Source: Apodemus sylvaticus (Eukaryota > Chordata > Mammalia > Rodentia > Muridae). Taken from it: a stretch of DNA of 64,000 nt. The position numbers were made by a program, and so were the translations under genes. Positions 41,106 through 53,876 of the stretch are shown piece by piece (positions within the stretch are counted from its first letter, which is position 1; each line of letters starts with the position of its first letter). The stretch covers positions 134,943,014-135,007,013 of the forward strand of contig NC_067495.1 of NCBI RefSeq assembly GCF_947179515.1. The letters are read 5' to 3'. The notes under the pieces are model-generated. The model did no database searches and was not told the DNA's origin. It was given only the letters and a program-made list of their open reading frames with translations.

Positions 41106-42229
41106 CTCAGTGTTACATAGGAAAACTAATCCTTAGGATTCTGCCTCAAATTGTTTATGAATCTTTAAGATGAGCAAATATATTGTACATCTTTTGAGTC
41201 ATCTTTCATCCCTACTATAACACCTATGAACTAACAAGAGCATATTAAACAACTGGCCAAAACTGATCAACAAGAAAGCTTAGATAATGCAATTCCTTTC
41301 ATGTCATAGAATTGTTTCAGAAAATGCTGTTCCTTGAAACTCAAAGAACAAGGAAGTGAATACCTGATACATTATGTCTACAGAAGAAATGCCAGAAGAC
41401 AGAGATCACTGATTCTCCTATTAGCTTGTGCTTTGGCCCATATGAAAGAAAATGGTAAAGGATTTGCTGCATTTTTTTTTTTTTTTTTTTTGGAAATCCA
41501 GTGACTTTTCTGTTATCTCCCTAAATGTAAGATTGTGGAAATTCACTTTGAAGTATAGGTCTGCTTTATCAGAATTCAGTGAACAATGTGAGATTTGGGA
41601 GACATTCACAAGCACTCCCCAACTTGAGAAGATTGGCAAAAAGAGGCAAGCCTGTGGAACTCACTAAAGCCAAACTTGTCAGAAATCCTCAGCACACACA
41701 GGTTCCTTAAAATGTTAAGCTTTATACAACATGGCTGTTCTATATGGATCTTCAATAATCAGTGAAGATGAAGTTGTGATAAGTACCTTTTCATCGTAGT
41801 GACAATATAGATATGCTTTATGAGTATATAAAATGGCAATCCCAATCTCCCTTTGCCTGAAAATTTTAATAACCTTTTCTTGTCAATAGAATTGGGATAA
41901 AAATGGCAGTGTGAAATCATGTAAGTTCTTCACATGAAAAGATAGGATGCTGAGTCTGTAGCCAGGAAATTTTCACTCAGTGACTCCTGAAAGGCAGCCA
42001 CGAGATGATTGCCATCCCCTCTGTTGATGAAGAGTCCTCAGTGTTCCCTAGGAGAGGAGGGCCAGATTCAATTTTGGTCCAACTGTTTCTTGGCTGATGT
42101 TGGAGCTCTCCAGTAGGATTGCATCATTTCCCAGCACTCTGGCAAAACTGACTGCAGCAGTCATTTTGCATGTCAGTAGGTGGAGGTGTGAGGTGAGGCT
42201 GCGTCTTTAGACTGAATGTTCATGTAACA
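41106..42229. other. Single-copy DNA
   Basis: A poly-T run (about 22 T) at 41472-41492. No named element. Frames at 41421-41667 lie across the T run. Confidence 0.45.
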
Positions 42230-42390
42230 ACATTGCTAAAAGCTTTGCCTTGTTATCCCATCTCCATTTTCTATTATGTGTACTAAACTAGTCACAGGAC
42301 AGGAGGTAATTGCCAGGCTGCCTAGGAGAGCCAATTTGTGCATTAAAGTAATGCTGTCCTGATCTTACAGCATTGGTTTGTTTATTGTTT
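42230..42390. promoter_or_regulatory. Weak candidate conserved block
   Basis: A repeat-free stretch with GGTAATTGCCAGGCTGCCTA and GCATTAAAGTAATGCTGTCC (an imperfect palindrome around GCATTAAAGTAATGC). The evidence is compositional only. Confidence 0.3.
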
Positions 42391-43154
42391 CTTTTGTAAT
42401 ACTTTTTTTTTTTTGCTCACCAGCCCATACATCCATACTCACCATACTGAGCTTATAATAGTGGCAGATCACCTGCTGGACACAGGGGGAAAAAAATCAA
42501 ACTCCTTTCAAGAATGGTAATGAACTGAAGAAATGGGAATTAGTGGTAGGAGTAATGGGAAAAGATGATCTAGGGTGGTGTCTCAAGATGAACACATGCA
42601 TGAGTAAGAACCTTTCTGGACAGGGGTCAAAACATACAGAACATCATGTTAAAATAGAGATATTACACTTAGGAGTGAGAGGAGAGAAATGTGCCCAGAA
42701 AGTAACCAGGATAAGGAGATATGCTGAAACCAAGTAACTATGTTTTGCCAGGGAAGAAGAAAATGAGGCCATAAACTATTGACTCTTTACAAGATGGGGA
42801 AAGGAAGAGAGGCATACAATTGTTTTCTGTTACTGCAGAAGAGAGATTGAAAACAAATAGGTGGCCATTACAAGAAAGTACACTTCAGATCATCAGAACA
42901 CATAAACTTTAGAGAAAGAAAAATCACCCAGCAATAAAATTCATTGACTCAGGAAGCAGAAACTACTTCCTTGGGATGTTAGAACTGGCTATGCCTCTTG
43001 CAAGGCTGGATATGGTACAGTCGATGTTTGCATTCTCTAGTGGTATAAACACAAAGTTATCTTTTGGAGATTTTAATTAATTTTGCAACAATGCTAGCCA
43101 AGAACAAGCAACATAAAATCATGTTTTCTTTCATCCACCCACCCAGTTGTCATC
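42391..43154. other. Single-copy DNA
   Basis: A T tract near 42403-42414. Nothing recognised otherwise. Confidence 0.45.
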
Positions 43155-43650
43155 CATTAGTTTGTTCAACAAATGTGTATTAGATGGCTAGCTATTGTAT
43201 CCCAGGTATTGTGCTAAGTGAAGGAATATAAAAGTCTAAAGTATAGGCTGGAAAGATAAACATGCATAACTACAGTAAAAGATTATATATGTGAAAAAGA
43301 CAGATGAACCATTAACAGAGTCATAAAGACATTGTGGAGAAATATAATCTAAAAAGAGCTGATGGAGGAGAAAGTCCAAATGACTTGGTTCTTGTCAAAG
43401 AGACAAGGCAGTGAAGGCTGAAAGGCCATAAAACACTCCTGAGAGAGAAGGCCAGCATGATCAAAGGCATAAAGATATAATACTGCCCAGCAAGTCTCTA
43501 AAATTTGGAGCAACTTTACCACAGTTGGAGCAATGTAAGCTCTACCATGAAAGAAATGAACATGTAGGAAATATAGTGCTGACCATGCCATAATAGGCCG
43601 TGCCCAGAAGCCTGGGGATGTACAGGATGGATGTAGGCAGCTGGCTATTG
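43155..43650 (-). mobile_element. L2 LINE 3' portion
   Basis: GTTTGTTCAACAAATGTGTA, CAGGTATTGTGCTAAGTGAA, GAAGGCCAGCATGATCAAAG and GAAGCCTGGGGATGTAC match a decayed reverse-complement L2 in order. The antisense 101-residue frame at 43349-43654 is incidental. Confidence 0.6.
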
Positions 43651-44197
43651 ACATTCCTTAATTCTGTACTACCCTGGGCTGTCCCTATGCAATTCTTGTA
43701 TCTCAACTGGAACTACCATAGTCAAACAAAATGAAAATGTAACTCAGCTATTTTCTGCTGCCACAAAGTCAGGCGGCGGTCCAGAACTACACTTCCTGAT
43801 CTTTGTGTCTATTATCATTTTGATCTAAATGGAACACAAAACCTAACATGGAAGCTTTTCTTCATTTATCACAAATTGAAAAATATTATAGAAGTTTTCT
43901 AAGCCATTTAAAATGTTTATGGGCAGGAAATGAAATATTTGTAGCCTACCTTCCGGCATGACCTATCTGCCAATTGATGTGATGGCTCATTTATAAGTTA
44001 CAAACAAATGGAATCATTTTAACAACCACAAAATAAAAAGCCTTCAAGATTTTAGCACTGTTTGGATTTTCAAAATAAAGCTCTTATCTCTTTGGAGTAA
44101 TTCATTTTATATGAGCTTCAATTTTTATCATGCCTCAATAATAGGCTCTATTAATAAGCCCAGGCACCCTTAAGAACCCAGACTTAAGGAGATTTCT
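43651..44197. promoter_or_regulatory. Candidate conserved non-coding block
   Basis: Repeat-free AT-rich DNA with TTGATCTAAATGGAACAC, CCATTTAAAATGTTTATGGG, GCCAATTGATGTGATGGCTC, CATTTATAAGTTACAAACAA and AATAGGCTCTATTAATAAGC. No coding frame. It resembles enhancer-type sequence at 43790-44170. Confidence 0.35.
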
Positions 44198-44432
44198 ATT
44201 CTTTCCTTCTTTTCTTTCTTTCTTTCTCTCTCTTTCTCTCTCTTTCTCTCTCTCCCTTCCTTCCTTCCTTCCTCTTTCTTTCTTGCAAGCTTCCCTTCTC
44301 TTTTCTTTTCCTTCCTTCCTTCCTTTTCTTTCTTTCTTTCATTTTTTCTTTCTTTCTTGTAAGCTTCTCTTCTCTTCTCCTTCTTTCCTTCTTTCTTTTT
44401 TCTTTCTTCCTTTTTTCTTTCTTTCTTATAAG
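44198..44432. repeat. (TTTC)n/(TTCC)n pyrimidine tract with a higher-order unit
   Basis: About 235 bases of TTTC and TTCC units. The marker TTCTTGCAAGCTTC (about 44281) returns as TTCTTGTAAGCTTC (about 44357) and TTCTTATAAGCTGC (about 44424), giving a roughly 70-76-base higher-order period. The Lys/Glu/Arg-rich antisense frame is an artefact. Confidence 0.92.
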
Positions 44433-44805
44433 CTGCTGTGTTGTTATTTTCAAGTATTGTTCTTGAGAATCCAGTAAGTGCTTTCTTTACACATCATCAG
44501 CTCTTAGTGAAATGCAAATGCTGCTATAACAGCAGTGTTTGAAAACAATACATTTGTATTGGGTTTTTAACATTCATCTTCATTAACTTTATTCTGAACA
44601 CATGAGGTGTTCTGGATCAAAGAGACATTATTGTTACTCAGTTACAAACTAATAATGGCCTCAGTTTTCCACACCCAGATTCTCATCCCTTGGGTGACAC
44701 TATGAAAGCAGGTCAGATATCTTATGCATACTGTATGACAGGTAAGAAACAAAATAAGTGAATTTATTTCTACATAAAGGAAAAAGAGCCAGTTGCTTCT
44801 TTTCC
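44433..44805. other. Single-copy DNA
   Basis: No feature recognised. Confidence 0.45.
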
Positions 44806-45109
<304 letters not shown>

Positions 45110-45110
<1 letters not shown>

Positions 45111-47371
45111 GCTGAAAAAGCATTTGACAAAATTCACCATCCTTTCATACTAAAAGTCTTGGAAAGGACAGGAATTCAAGGCCCATATATAAACATAGTA
45201 AAAGCAATATACAGCAAACCAGTAGCCAACATCAAACTAAATGGAGAGAAACTTGAAGCAATCCCACTAAAATCGGGGACTAGACAAGGCTGCCCCCTCT
45301 CTCCATATCTTTTCAACATAGTTCTTGAAGTCCTAGCTAGAGCAATTAGACAACATAAGGAGGTCAAAGGAATACAAATTGGAAAAGAAGAAGTCAAAAT
45401 ATCACTATTTGCTGATGATATGATAGTATACTTAAGGGACCCCAAAAACTCTACAAGAGAACTCCTACAGCTGATAAACAACTGCAGCAAAGTGGCTGGC
45501 TACAAAATCAACACAAGCAAATAAGTAGCCTTTATATACTCAAAGGATAAGCAGACTGAGAAAGAAATTAGAGAAATGACACCCTTCACAATAGCCACAA
45601 ACAGCATAAAGTATCTTGGGGTGACTCTAACCAAATAAGTGAAAGACCTATATGACAAGAACCTCAGATCTCTGAAGAAGGAGATCGAAGATCTCAGAAA
45701 ATGGAAAAATCTTCCATGCTCATGGATTGGCAGGATTAATATAGTTAAAATGGCCATCTTGCAAAGGCAATCTACAGATTCAGTGCTATCCCCATAAAAA
45801 TCCCAACCCAGTTCTTCATAGAACTAGAAAGAGCAATTCTCAAATTCATCTGGAATAACAAAAAACCCAGGATAGCTAAAACTATTCACAGTAAAAGAAC
45901 TTCAGGGGGATTCAGTATCCCAGACCTCAAACTTTACTGCAGACCAATAGTGATAAAAAACTGTATGGTATTGGTACAATGGCAGGCAAGCAGATCAATG
46001 GAATAGGATTGAAGACCCAGCAATGAACCAACACACCTATGGTCACTTGATCTTCAACAAAGGAGCTGAAAGCATCCAGTGGAAAAAAGATTGTCTTTTC
46101 AACAAATGGTGCTGGTTCAATTGGAGTTCAGCATGCAGAAGAATGTGAATCGATCCATTCTTATCTCCTTGTACCAAGGTCAACTCCAAATGGATCAAGG
46201 ACCTCCACATAAAACCAGACACACTGAAACTAATAGAAAAGAAACTAGGGAAGTCCCTTGAGGACATGGGCACAGGGGGCAAGTTCCTGAATAGAACACC
46301 AATAGCTTATGCTCTAAGATCAAGAATTGACAAATGAGACCTCATAAAACTACAAAGTTTCTGTAAGGCAAAGGATACCGTCAAAAGGACAAACCATCAA
46401 CCAACAGATTGGGAAAGGATCTTCACCAACCCTAAATCGGACAGAGGGCTAATATCTAATATATACAAAGAACTCAAGAAGGTAGAACCCAGAGAACCAA
46501 ATAACCCCATTAAAAAGTGGGGTATGGAGCTAAACAAAGAATTTTCACATGAAGAACTTCGGAGGGCTGAGAAACACCTTAAGAAATGTTCAACATCATT
46601 AATCATTAGGGAAATGCAAATCAAAACAACCCTGAGATTTCACCTCATAACAGTCAGAATGGCTAAGGTCAAAAAAACTCAGGAGACAGCAGGTGTTGGC
46701 GAACATGTGGAGAAAGAGGAACCCTCCTCCACTGCTGGTGGGATTGCAAGATGGCGCAACCACTTTGGAAATCAGTCGGGCAGTTCCTCAGAAAACTGGG
46801 CATGACACTTCCTGAGGATCCTGCTATACCACTCCTGGGCATATACCCAGAGGATTCTTCAGCATGCATTAAGGATACATGCTCCACTATGTTCATAGCA
46901 ACCCTATTTGTAGTAGCCAGAAGCTGGAAAGAACCCAGGTGTCCTTCAACGGAGGAATGGATACAAAAAATGTGGTATATTTACACAATGGAGTACTATG
47001 CAGCCATTACAAACAATGAATTCATGAAATTCTTAGACGAATGGATGGAGCTGGAAAACATCATTATAAGTGAGGTAACCCAGTCTCAAAAGATCAATCA
47101 TGGTATGCACTCACTGATAAGTGGATATTAGCCTAGAAACTTTGAATGCCCAAGACATAATCCACATATTAAATGATGTCCAAAAAGAATAGAGGAGTGG
47201 CCCCTGGTTCTGGAAAGACTCAATGCAACAATATAGGGGAATTCCAGAACAGGGAAGTGGGAAGGGGAACAGGGGGAGGGAAGAGGGCTTATGGGACTTG
47301 TGGGGAGTGGCGACCCAGAAAAGGGGAAATCACTTGAAATGTAAATTAAAAATATATCAATAAAGGAAAAA
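45110..47371 (+). mobile_element. L1 LINE, 5'-truncated (RT domain to 3' UTR), between GAA tracts
   Basis: It begins inside ORF2 at GCTGAAAAAGCATTTGAC. The frame 45159-45524 keeps reverse-transcriptase motifs (SGTRQGCPLSPYLFNIVLEV; SLFADDMIVYL with the FADD catalytic pair) and stops after KINTSK. Downstream ORF2 continues through several stops and frame changes (e.g. TPIAYALRSRIDK, then IREMQIKTTLRFHL at 46524-46805, and MWYIYTMEYYAAI near 46970) to SLISGY at about 47131. A G-rich 3' UTR ends GAAATGTAAATTAAAAATAT. The element is inactive: no 5' UTR, no ORF1, no endonuclease, broken ORF2. Confidence 0.95.
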
Positions 47372-47426
47372 AGAAGAAGAATGAAGAAGAAGAAGAATTA
47401 AGAAGAAGAAGAAGAAAAAGAAGAAT

Positions 47427-47457
<31 letters not shown>

Positions 47458-47625
47458 AAGAAGAAGAAGAAGAAGAAGAAGAAGAAGAAGAAGAAGAAGA
47501 GGGGGAGGAGGAGGAGGAGGAAGAGGAAGAGGAAGAGGAAGAGGAAGAAGAAGAAGAAGAAGAAGAAGAAGAAGAAGAAGAAGAAGAAGAAGAAGAAGAA
47601 GAAGAAGAAGAAGAAGAAGAAGAAA
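47372..47625. repeat. Long (GAA)n tract, right of L1
   Basis: About 250 bases of GAA with GAATTAA interruptions at the left and a GGAGGAGGAG/GGAAGA block near 47500-47545. The minus-strand poly-Ser frame (47426-47770) is an artefact. Confidence 0.97.
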
Positions 47626-48067
47626 CCAGGTAAAGATTCCAGGTTATTTCTAGCTTAAAAAATATAAATAATCTTTCTAAGAACAAAATAAGTATTCTAC
47701 TTCTACAACTTTGAAAAGCATGTATGGTCCCTGGCTTCCTTTGTATTGGGATGTAAGCATGCACCTCCAAAGTCAGAGAGCACTTGCTGGAGTTGTATCA
47801 GGAGCTAGCTTTGCAAATGACCTTACTATGTAACCTTACTGAAGCTAGTTGTAGCCTAAGATCCTAAGTTTCTGCAAATTTTATTAATTCTGTAGATATA
47901 CACAAATGTATACTTTATGCCTCAAGTCAGCCTATGCACTCAATGCAATGAATGTATCTTTGTGTTAAGGATAAATGCTTACTTAGCAAATCCCTTTCCT
48001 AGTGTGCAATCAAAAACCAGCTTGGGATGTCAGGATATTCGTCTCCTAATAGATTTCAGTGTAATTT
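47626..48067. other. Single-copy DNA
   Basis: No feature recognised. Confidence 0.45.
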
Positions 48068-48130
48068 GTGGAATCAATTCAGCAAGTATTTATTAGTGCC
48101 TACTGGGTGCCATGCCCTCTTCTAATAAGG
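48068..48130 (-). mobile_element. Short L2/MIR-type terminus
   Basis: CAGCAAGTATTTATTAGTGC and CTACTGGGTGCCATGCCCTC match the reverse complement of the L2/MIR end. About 60 bases only. Confidence 0.5.
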
Positions 48131-49099
48131 TGTTTTAAAACATATATACTTGCTATTTTACTGTCCACCTCCCCCCACACCCCACTCATCTTCTCTCCGG
48201 TGAGAGCAGTCCTTCTACATGTCATTTCAATTGGCAGAGTGCAGTTTGGAAAGTTCGTGAATAAGATGGAGAACATTGTTCTTTGAAGACTATTAAGTTC
48301 AATAATCTTTTCTTTGTAGTTTACTTCCCATCCATGTCACATAATCCCAACTGCTGATCTCTCAGACGTTCGCATAGCTTCCTTCACTAAACTCAAGTAT
48401 ATTAATTTGCATGCTAGGCTAACTTGAGTGACTTCTCAGCTTCCAGCCAAGGAAGGTTTTACTGAAAAAAAATGTTTTCAAGTATCAAATTGTTTTGCTT
48501 GCTACATTTAAAGTCCCTTCTTTATTAGTAAATCCAGTATAAATTAAAAGCAAACAGGCTTTTCAAAAATTGTTTTGGCTTTAGTAAAAGAATATGGAAG
48601 AATTTCTAAATCAACAGGTAAATAAAAATGAAAGTGACCTCTTATCATTTTGTATTTCTAGGTCAGTTTATAAAATGATACCAAGGCTGAGTAAGTGACA
48701 TGAATGTAGAAGGCCCCTAAAATTTATCTCCAGCTTCAGAAAATAAAGATTTTGAGAAATAATAGAAGTTTAATTTTGTTTAATTTTTATAAAGTATATG
48801 AGGATTATAATGATGTTTTGATATCTTAGACATCTGGTGAATCCATTTGTACCTCTTGGTATGTTTCAGGGCAAGACATAAGCTAATAAGAATTGATAAA
48901 AGCACACATATTGCTATTTTTCCTATGTGTGTGAGAGACTATGCACTGGATCCAGGCTAAGCTAGGTTATCTAGATCTGCCTGAGTGTGTATTGTTTTGA
49001 TGCACACATAGAGCCCTATGACATGGTTGGAATAGTAATTGCATCTAGGAATTTGAGCTAAAATCTGTCTAGCTGTCACTTGACTACTATAGTAAACAA
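48131..49099. other. Single-copy DNA
   Basis: TATTAATTTGCATGCTAGG near 48400 contains an octamer-like ATTTGCAT core, but no other support for regulation. No repeat recognised. Confidence 0.45.
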
Positions 49100-49557
49100 G
49101 CAGTGACTTCAGTGGACAAAGTACACGGACTTTAAAAAACTGATTCTGAGATGTAACCGAGAACAGATGACAACAGCAGTGAGGAATCTTGACAAGGAAG
49201 GAACCAGATTCTAAGGCTTTGCACTATGTGATGCGAAAAATGTCCAATTTTTAACAAAATATGGAATCGTAAGAAAGTGTCATACTGAGGAGAAAATTAT
49301 ACTGACATTAAGAAAAGAAAATAAGTCAAGATCTCAGAGTTGAAACATAATAATCTATTAGAGGAATCTGTATGCATATTTGAACCACAGAAGAATCACT
49401 AAATCTGAAGACACACACACAGCTGGACTGTGGTGGCACACACTTTTAATCCCAGCACTTGGGAGGCAGAGGCAGCGGATTTCTGAGTTGGAGGCCAGCC
49501 TGGTCTACAGAGTGAGTTCCAGGACAGCCAGGGCTACACAGAGAAACCCTGTCTTGA

Positions 49558-49604
<47 letters not shown>

Positions 49605-50044
49605 AACCTGAAGACACACAACTAAGATTATCAAATCTAAGGAACGGGATAGAAAAGATTGCTGAATTAAAAAACCTAGTCTCAGAAACTTGAGACCCAC
49701 CACCAGGTCTACTCGACATAGGAAGGAATGAGAGAAGCCCGAAGATTTACATGAAAGAATGTGTGAAATTGCTTCCAGATCGATAGAAACAATGGTTCAC
49801 ATATCCAAGGAGCTCAATCAACCCAAAGAGATACAAATCTGAACTTGTGATGAGCAAGTGTCAAACTACAAAAGCAAAGAGAATCTTGAGAGCAGCAAGA
49901 CAAAATAGCTTATCATGTAAAAGAAATCACAATGACAGTATGAGCTGAGGTCTTATTGAGAACCCTCGATTCATGGTCAGTAGAAGGACATAGCCAAAGA
50001 TGAATAAGTACTACGAAAATTCTGTATGGAGAAAACTATTCTGA
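49100..50044 (+). mobile_element. L1M LINE, 5'/ORF1-side fragment with nested B1
   Basis: Segments GAAACAATGGTTCACATATC, AAGGAGCTCAATCAACCCAA and GAGAATCTTGAGAGCAGCAA (49785-49895) follow an old mammalian L1 region. The left part is too decayed for a firm boundary. It is probably the upstream part of the L1M seen again from 51655. Confidence 0.55.
49418..49607 (+). mobile_element. Young B1 with (AAAT)n tail
   Basis: CAGCTGGACTGTGGTGGCAC, AATCCCAGCACTTGGGAGGC, GATTTCTGAGTTGGAGGCCA and CAGGGCTACACAGAGAAACC. The 3' tail expanded to (AAAT)n. CTGAAGACACACA is duplicated at 49405-49417 and 49608-49620. Confidence 0.96.
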
Positions 50045-50258
50045 AGCTGGAGAGATGTTTCAGCAGTTAAGAGTACTTGTTGCTCTCATAGAGGACAAAG
50101 ATTTGATTCTTAATACCCATACATGGTAGCCCACGACTGATGGTAACTCCAGTTCTGGGGGATCTCACACCCTTTTCTGGCCTCCACGGGCACCAGGAAC
50201 ATGTGTGCACAGACATGCATGCAGGCAAAATATCCATACACATAAAATCTATTTTCAA
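50045..50258 (+). mobile_element. B3 SINE
   Basis: AAGCTGGAGAGATGTTTCAG, GTTAAGAGTACTTGTTGCTC, GATTTGATTCTTAATACCCA, GTAACTCCAGTTCTGGGGGA, TCTGGCCTCCACGGGCACCA and GCAGGCAAAATATCCATACA: a full B3 in order. Confidence 0.95.
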
Positions 50259-50507
50259 AAGAGTGAGGTAACCCAGCCCCAGAAAGTCAAACATATGTAC
50301 TCACATATGTACTCACGTATGTATGCAAATATATGTGGATATTATTTGTAAGGGATAATCATATTGCAATCCACAGACTCACAGAGGCTAAATAACAAGG
50401 AGGGCTCAAAGAGTGGGGGATTGTGAGTCTCCCAAGGAAGGGGAAATAGATTATATATCATGGGTAGACTGGGGGCAGGTGAGACAGGAACAGTAGGAAT
50501 CAGGTGG

Positions 50508-50635
50508 GAGGATGGAGGACCAGGGTTCAATTCCTAGAACCCACATGGCAGTCTCACCTTCATGTAACTCCAGTTCCAGGGTATCCAACACATATATGCA
50601 GGCAAAGTACCAATGCACATGAAATAAAAATACTG
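50508..50635 (+). mobile_element. B2/B3 SINE fragment inside the Lx element
   Basis: GGGTTCAATTCCTAGAACCC, CATGTAACTCCAGTTCCAGG, GCAGGCAAAGTACCAATGCA and CATGAAATAAAAATACTG. The tRNA-like head is missing. Confidence 0.82.
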
Positions 50636-51002
50636 AAAGAGACTACTGGAATTGGTGGGCATTTCAGGAGTGAGGTAGAAACATACAATGGAAAGTCCCA
50701 GGAGTATACGCGGGTCACCCTAGCTAAGACCCCTACTAATGGGGGATAAGGAGCCTGTAACCAGGCAAGACTTCCAGTGGATGCATTGGGACACCAACCC
50801 AGCCACAAAACCTTTGACCTACAATTTGTCCTGCCAGCAAGATGTACTGTGGTAAAGGTGGTACAGAAAGAGTGAGAGTTGCCAACCAATGGTTGGTCCA
50901 GCTTGAGACTCATTCCACTAGAAGGATCCTGCTCCTGATACTACCTAGAGGGGCAGGAACCAGAGGCCAGACAGCTCAGAGACCTAGGATAGAATAAACA
51001 CG

Positions 51003-51293
<291 letters not shown>

Positions 51294-52376
51294 AATAAAA
51301 TGGTTTCTAATTATAGTCTGCTGTGGTTATAAATCAGAGCCTAACCCACTTGCCCCCAGACAAGCTTTATCCAGCAACTGATAGAAACAGATATAGAGAC
51401 CCACAGCCAAACATTAGCTAGAGCTCAGAGAATTCTGTGGAAGAGGAGGAAATGTAGGAACCAGAGAGGTAAAGAACACTACCAAAAAAACTATAGCATC
51501 AACCTGAGCTTGAAGCAGCTCACTGAGACTGAACTGCCAACCAGGAAGTATACATGGAAAGGACCTGGACCCCTCTGCACATGCCATGGTTGTGCACCGA
51601 GGCACTCTGGTGGGACCCCTAACAGTTGGAATGGGGAGTATATAATAAATAAGTGGAAAGGCAACCAATTTTCATTAGTTAGAAGAATTATTATTGTCAG
51701 TATGACAACAGTCTCCAAACTAATTTATAGATCCAAAACAACCTTATCAACCAGAATCACAGTTGTGTTTTGTTTTTAAAGCTGTTAATCTTCTCTTAAG
51801 AATCATATGTGAGTTCAAGTGACCTAGAAAGACCAGGCTGTATCTTGGAAAAGAATATTGGGAGATTCACATTTACTGGTTACAACACAGCAATAATCAG
51901 AGGTATAATAATACACAGGCATGTATCGAGGAACACAAGGAATCCAACTGGAGTCCTGAAAGTAATCAATTGATTTAGACAATATCCTTCAGAGGGAAGA
52001 ATAGCCTTTCCAGCAGTGCTTCTAGGACAGCTGCATAGCCCCATGCAAAAGAATGAAGTTTTCTTTTACATTCACATCATATACAACTATTAGCTCAGAA
52101 GTAGAGCAAAGACCTCATTGCTCTTAACCTATATAAAATTGTCCAAAAAAGAGTAGGAGTAAGTCTTCATGGTCATGGATTTGGCAAAAAGGAAATATGA
52201 ATGAGAGTTCATTGAAACTAAAATACTTTACATTTGACACTTAAAAAACTAAATGACAAAAAAATTAAAAACTAAATGCCAATTCAATATTGCATAGACA
52301 TTTGTAAATGATGTATCTCTCAAAAGACTATCAGACTTGCTCCTGGAATATTGGTAAAATAAAAACCCAACAAGAG

Positions 52377-52610
52377 GGCCAGAAATATAGCTCAGTTGAT
52401 GAAGTTCTGGCCTAATATGCCTGAGGCTCAGGCTTCAATCTCTAGCACTGTGTAGGTTATATGTGGGCTTGAATGCCTATGACTACAGAAACTGAAAAGT
52501 AGAGGAAGAAGGATCACACATTTATGAGTATCTTTGGGTTTCAGCTGGCAGTAAGTTTGAAGCCAATAGAACCTCTCAAACAAAACAAAACAAAAACAAA
52601 AAACAACTAT
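52377..52610 (+). mobile_element. B4 SINE (ID-B1 fusion) in L1M
   Basis: An ID-like head (CAGAAATATAGCTCAGTTGA, GGCTTCAATCTCTAGCACTG), then a B1-like part (AGTAGAGGAAGAAGGATCAC, CAGTAAGTTTGAAGCCAATA) and an (AAAC)n tail. Confidence 0.83.
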
Positions 52611-52798
52611 AACAACAACAAACTGTCTAATTAATGAATATGCAATAAACCCAAATAGAAATTTATACAAAGATGAAATATAAATAGCTCATAAAAATAG
52701 ACTTAACGTTACTTAACACAAAAGAAATGCAAATCAAATCTGCAATGAAATTCTGCTTTTTGTTCAGTAGGATACACATAATCAAAAAGGAAGTTAAG

Positions 52799-52890
52799 GG
52801 CTGGTCGAGTTGATCAATGCCATAGTGTTTGTCTGGCAAATGTACAGCTCTGGGTTTCATCCTAACACTTGGAAAGAGAAGAAAAGGTAA
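52799..52890 (+). mobile_element. ID SINE in L1M
   Basis: GGGCTGGTCGAGTTGATCAA, GTGTTTGTCTGGCAAATGTA and CTCTGGGTTTCATCCTAACA follow the ID head, then an A-rich tail. L1M sequence continues on both sides. Confidence 0.75.
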
Positions 52891-53429
52891 GATAATATCA
52901 AACACTGGAGAGATTTAAATCCTCATGCACTGCTGATGGTAATGTAAAATCGGTCAATCACTTTGAAAACTAATGTTGATCATCTGAAATGTCAGGAATA
53001 GAGAAATAAAAATATACCCTCACTTAAAAAAACATATTATGTGCATGATTTTATCACTGATAATAATTTCAAAGTGGAAATAAACCAAAATGCCCATCAA
53101 TTTCTGAATAAAGATAGTATACCTATACAATGAAATATTATTTGGCCATTAAAATGACTGAATAAGTAATAGATATTACAACTTGGATGAACCATGAAAA
53201 TATTATGGTAACTGAAATATGCCAGATACAAAGGACATGTCATTGAGAAAGAAACAGAGAGGTGATTTCCAGAGCTTGTGGCAAAGAACTGTAACAATTG
53301 GGGTTATTATTAAAGAATGCATGTCCTTTTTTCCTTGAAGGTTATGAAAATATTGTAAAATTAAGTAGCTGTGATGGAACATATTGAAAACTCTGAAATA
53401 TTTAGTATTTTTGTGTTCATGTGTATATG

Positions 53430-53438
53430 TGTGTGCAG

Positions 53439-53481
<43 letters not shown>
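53430..53481. repeat. (GT)n microsatellite
   Basis: About 50 bases of GT adjoining a minus-strand B4A, probably grown from its tail. Confidence 0.93.
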
Positions 53482-53765
53482 GGTAAGTATGTGAGTAGGC
53501 ATGCAGATGTGTGCATGTAGAGACAAGAGAAGGACTTCAAGGATTGTTCCTTAGGAACCATCAAGTCTGATTTTTGAGTTGGGGTCTCTCACTGGCCTGC
53601 AGCTCTTAAAGCAGCTAGACCAGTTGGCCTGCAGACTCCAGGAATCTGCCTGTCTGCCCATAGAACTGAGAACACAGAATTCTGCTTTTATGCATGTACC
53701 GGGGACTGGACTCAGGGCCTCATGCTTGCGCAGCAAACAATTTAGTGGCTGAGCCATGTCTTCAT
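53482..53765 (-). mobile_element. B4A SINE
   Basis: TTTTTGAGTTGGGGTCTCTC, AGCTAGACCAGTTGGCCTGC, GGGGACTGGACTCAGGGCCT and CATGCTTGCGCAGCAAACAA give the reverse-complement B4A order. Confidence 0.86.
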
Positions 53766-53767
53766 AC

Positions 53768-53876
53768 CTTTTGAGACATTGTCTCGCTGTGCAGCCTAGG
53801 CTGACCTTGAATCAATAATCTTGCCTCAGCATCCCACATGCTATGCTTTTAAGTATATGGTACAGCACTTGGCCTT
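53768..53876 (-). mobile_element. Old B1 SINE
   Basis: TTTTGAGACATTGTCTCGCT, GTGCAGCCTAGGCTGACCTT and TTGCCTCAGCATCCCACATG. Directly next to the B4A. Confidence 0.8.

Larger units (their letters stand above)
51655..53400 (+). mobile_element. L1M LINE (ORF2 3' half and 3' UTR), with nested B4 and ID
   Basis: Ordered pieces: GTTAGAAGAATTATTATTGT (51678), GTAATCAATTGATTTAGACA (51961), ATGCAAATCAAATCTGCAAT (52727), CATGCACTGCTGATGGTAAT (52924), AAATGCCCATCAATTTCTGA (53088), CAATGAAATATTATTTGGCC (53128), AACTTGGATGAACCATGAAA (53180). The 3' UTR follows to about 53400. ORF2 is highly decayed. Confidence 0.8.

Noticed and set aside
45159..45524. 121-residue frame with reverse-transcriptase motifs as a gene
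   Set aside because: It is a remnant of L1 ORF2 in a truncated element, not a host gene.
47426..47770. Minus-strand 114-residue poly-Ser frame
   Set aside because: Translation of the second GAA array.
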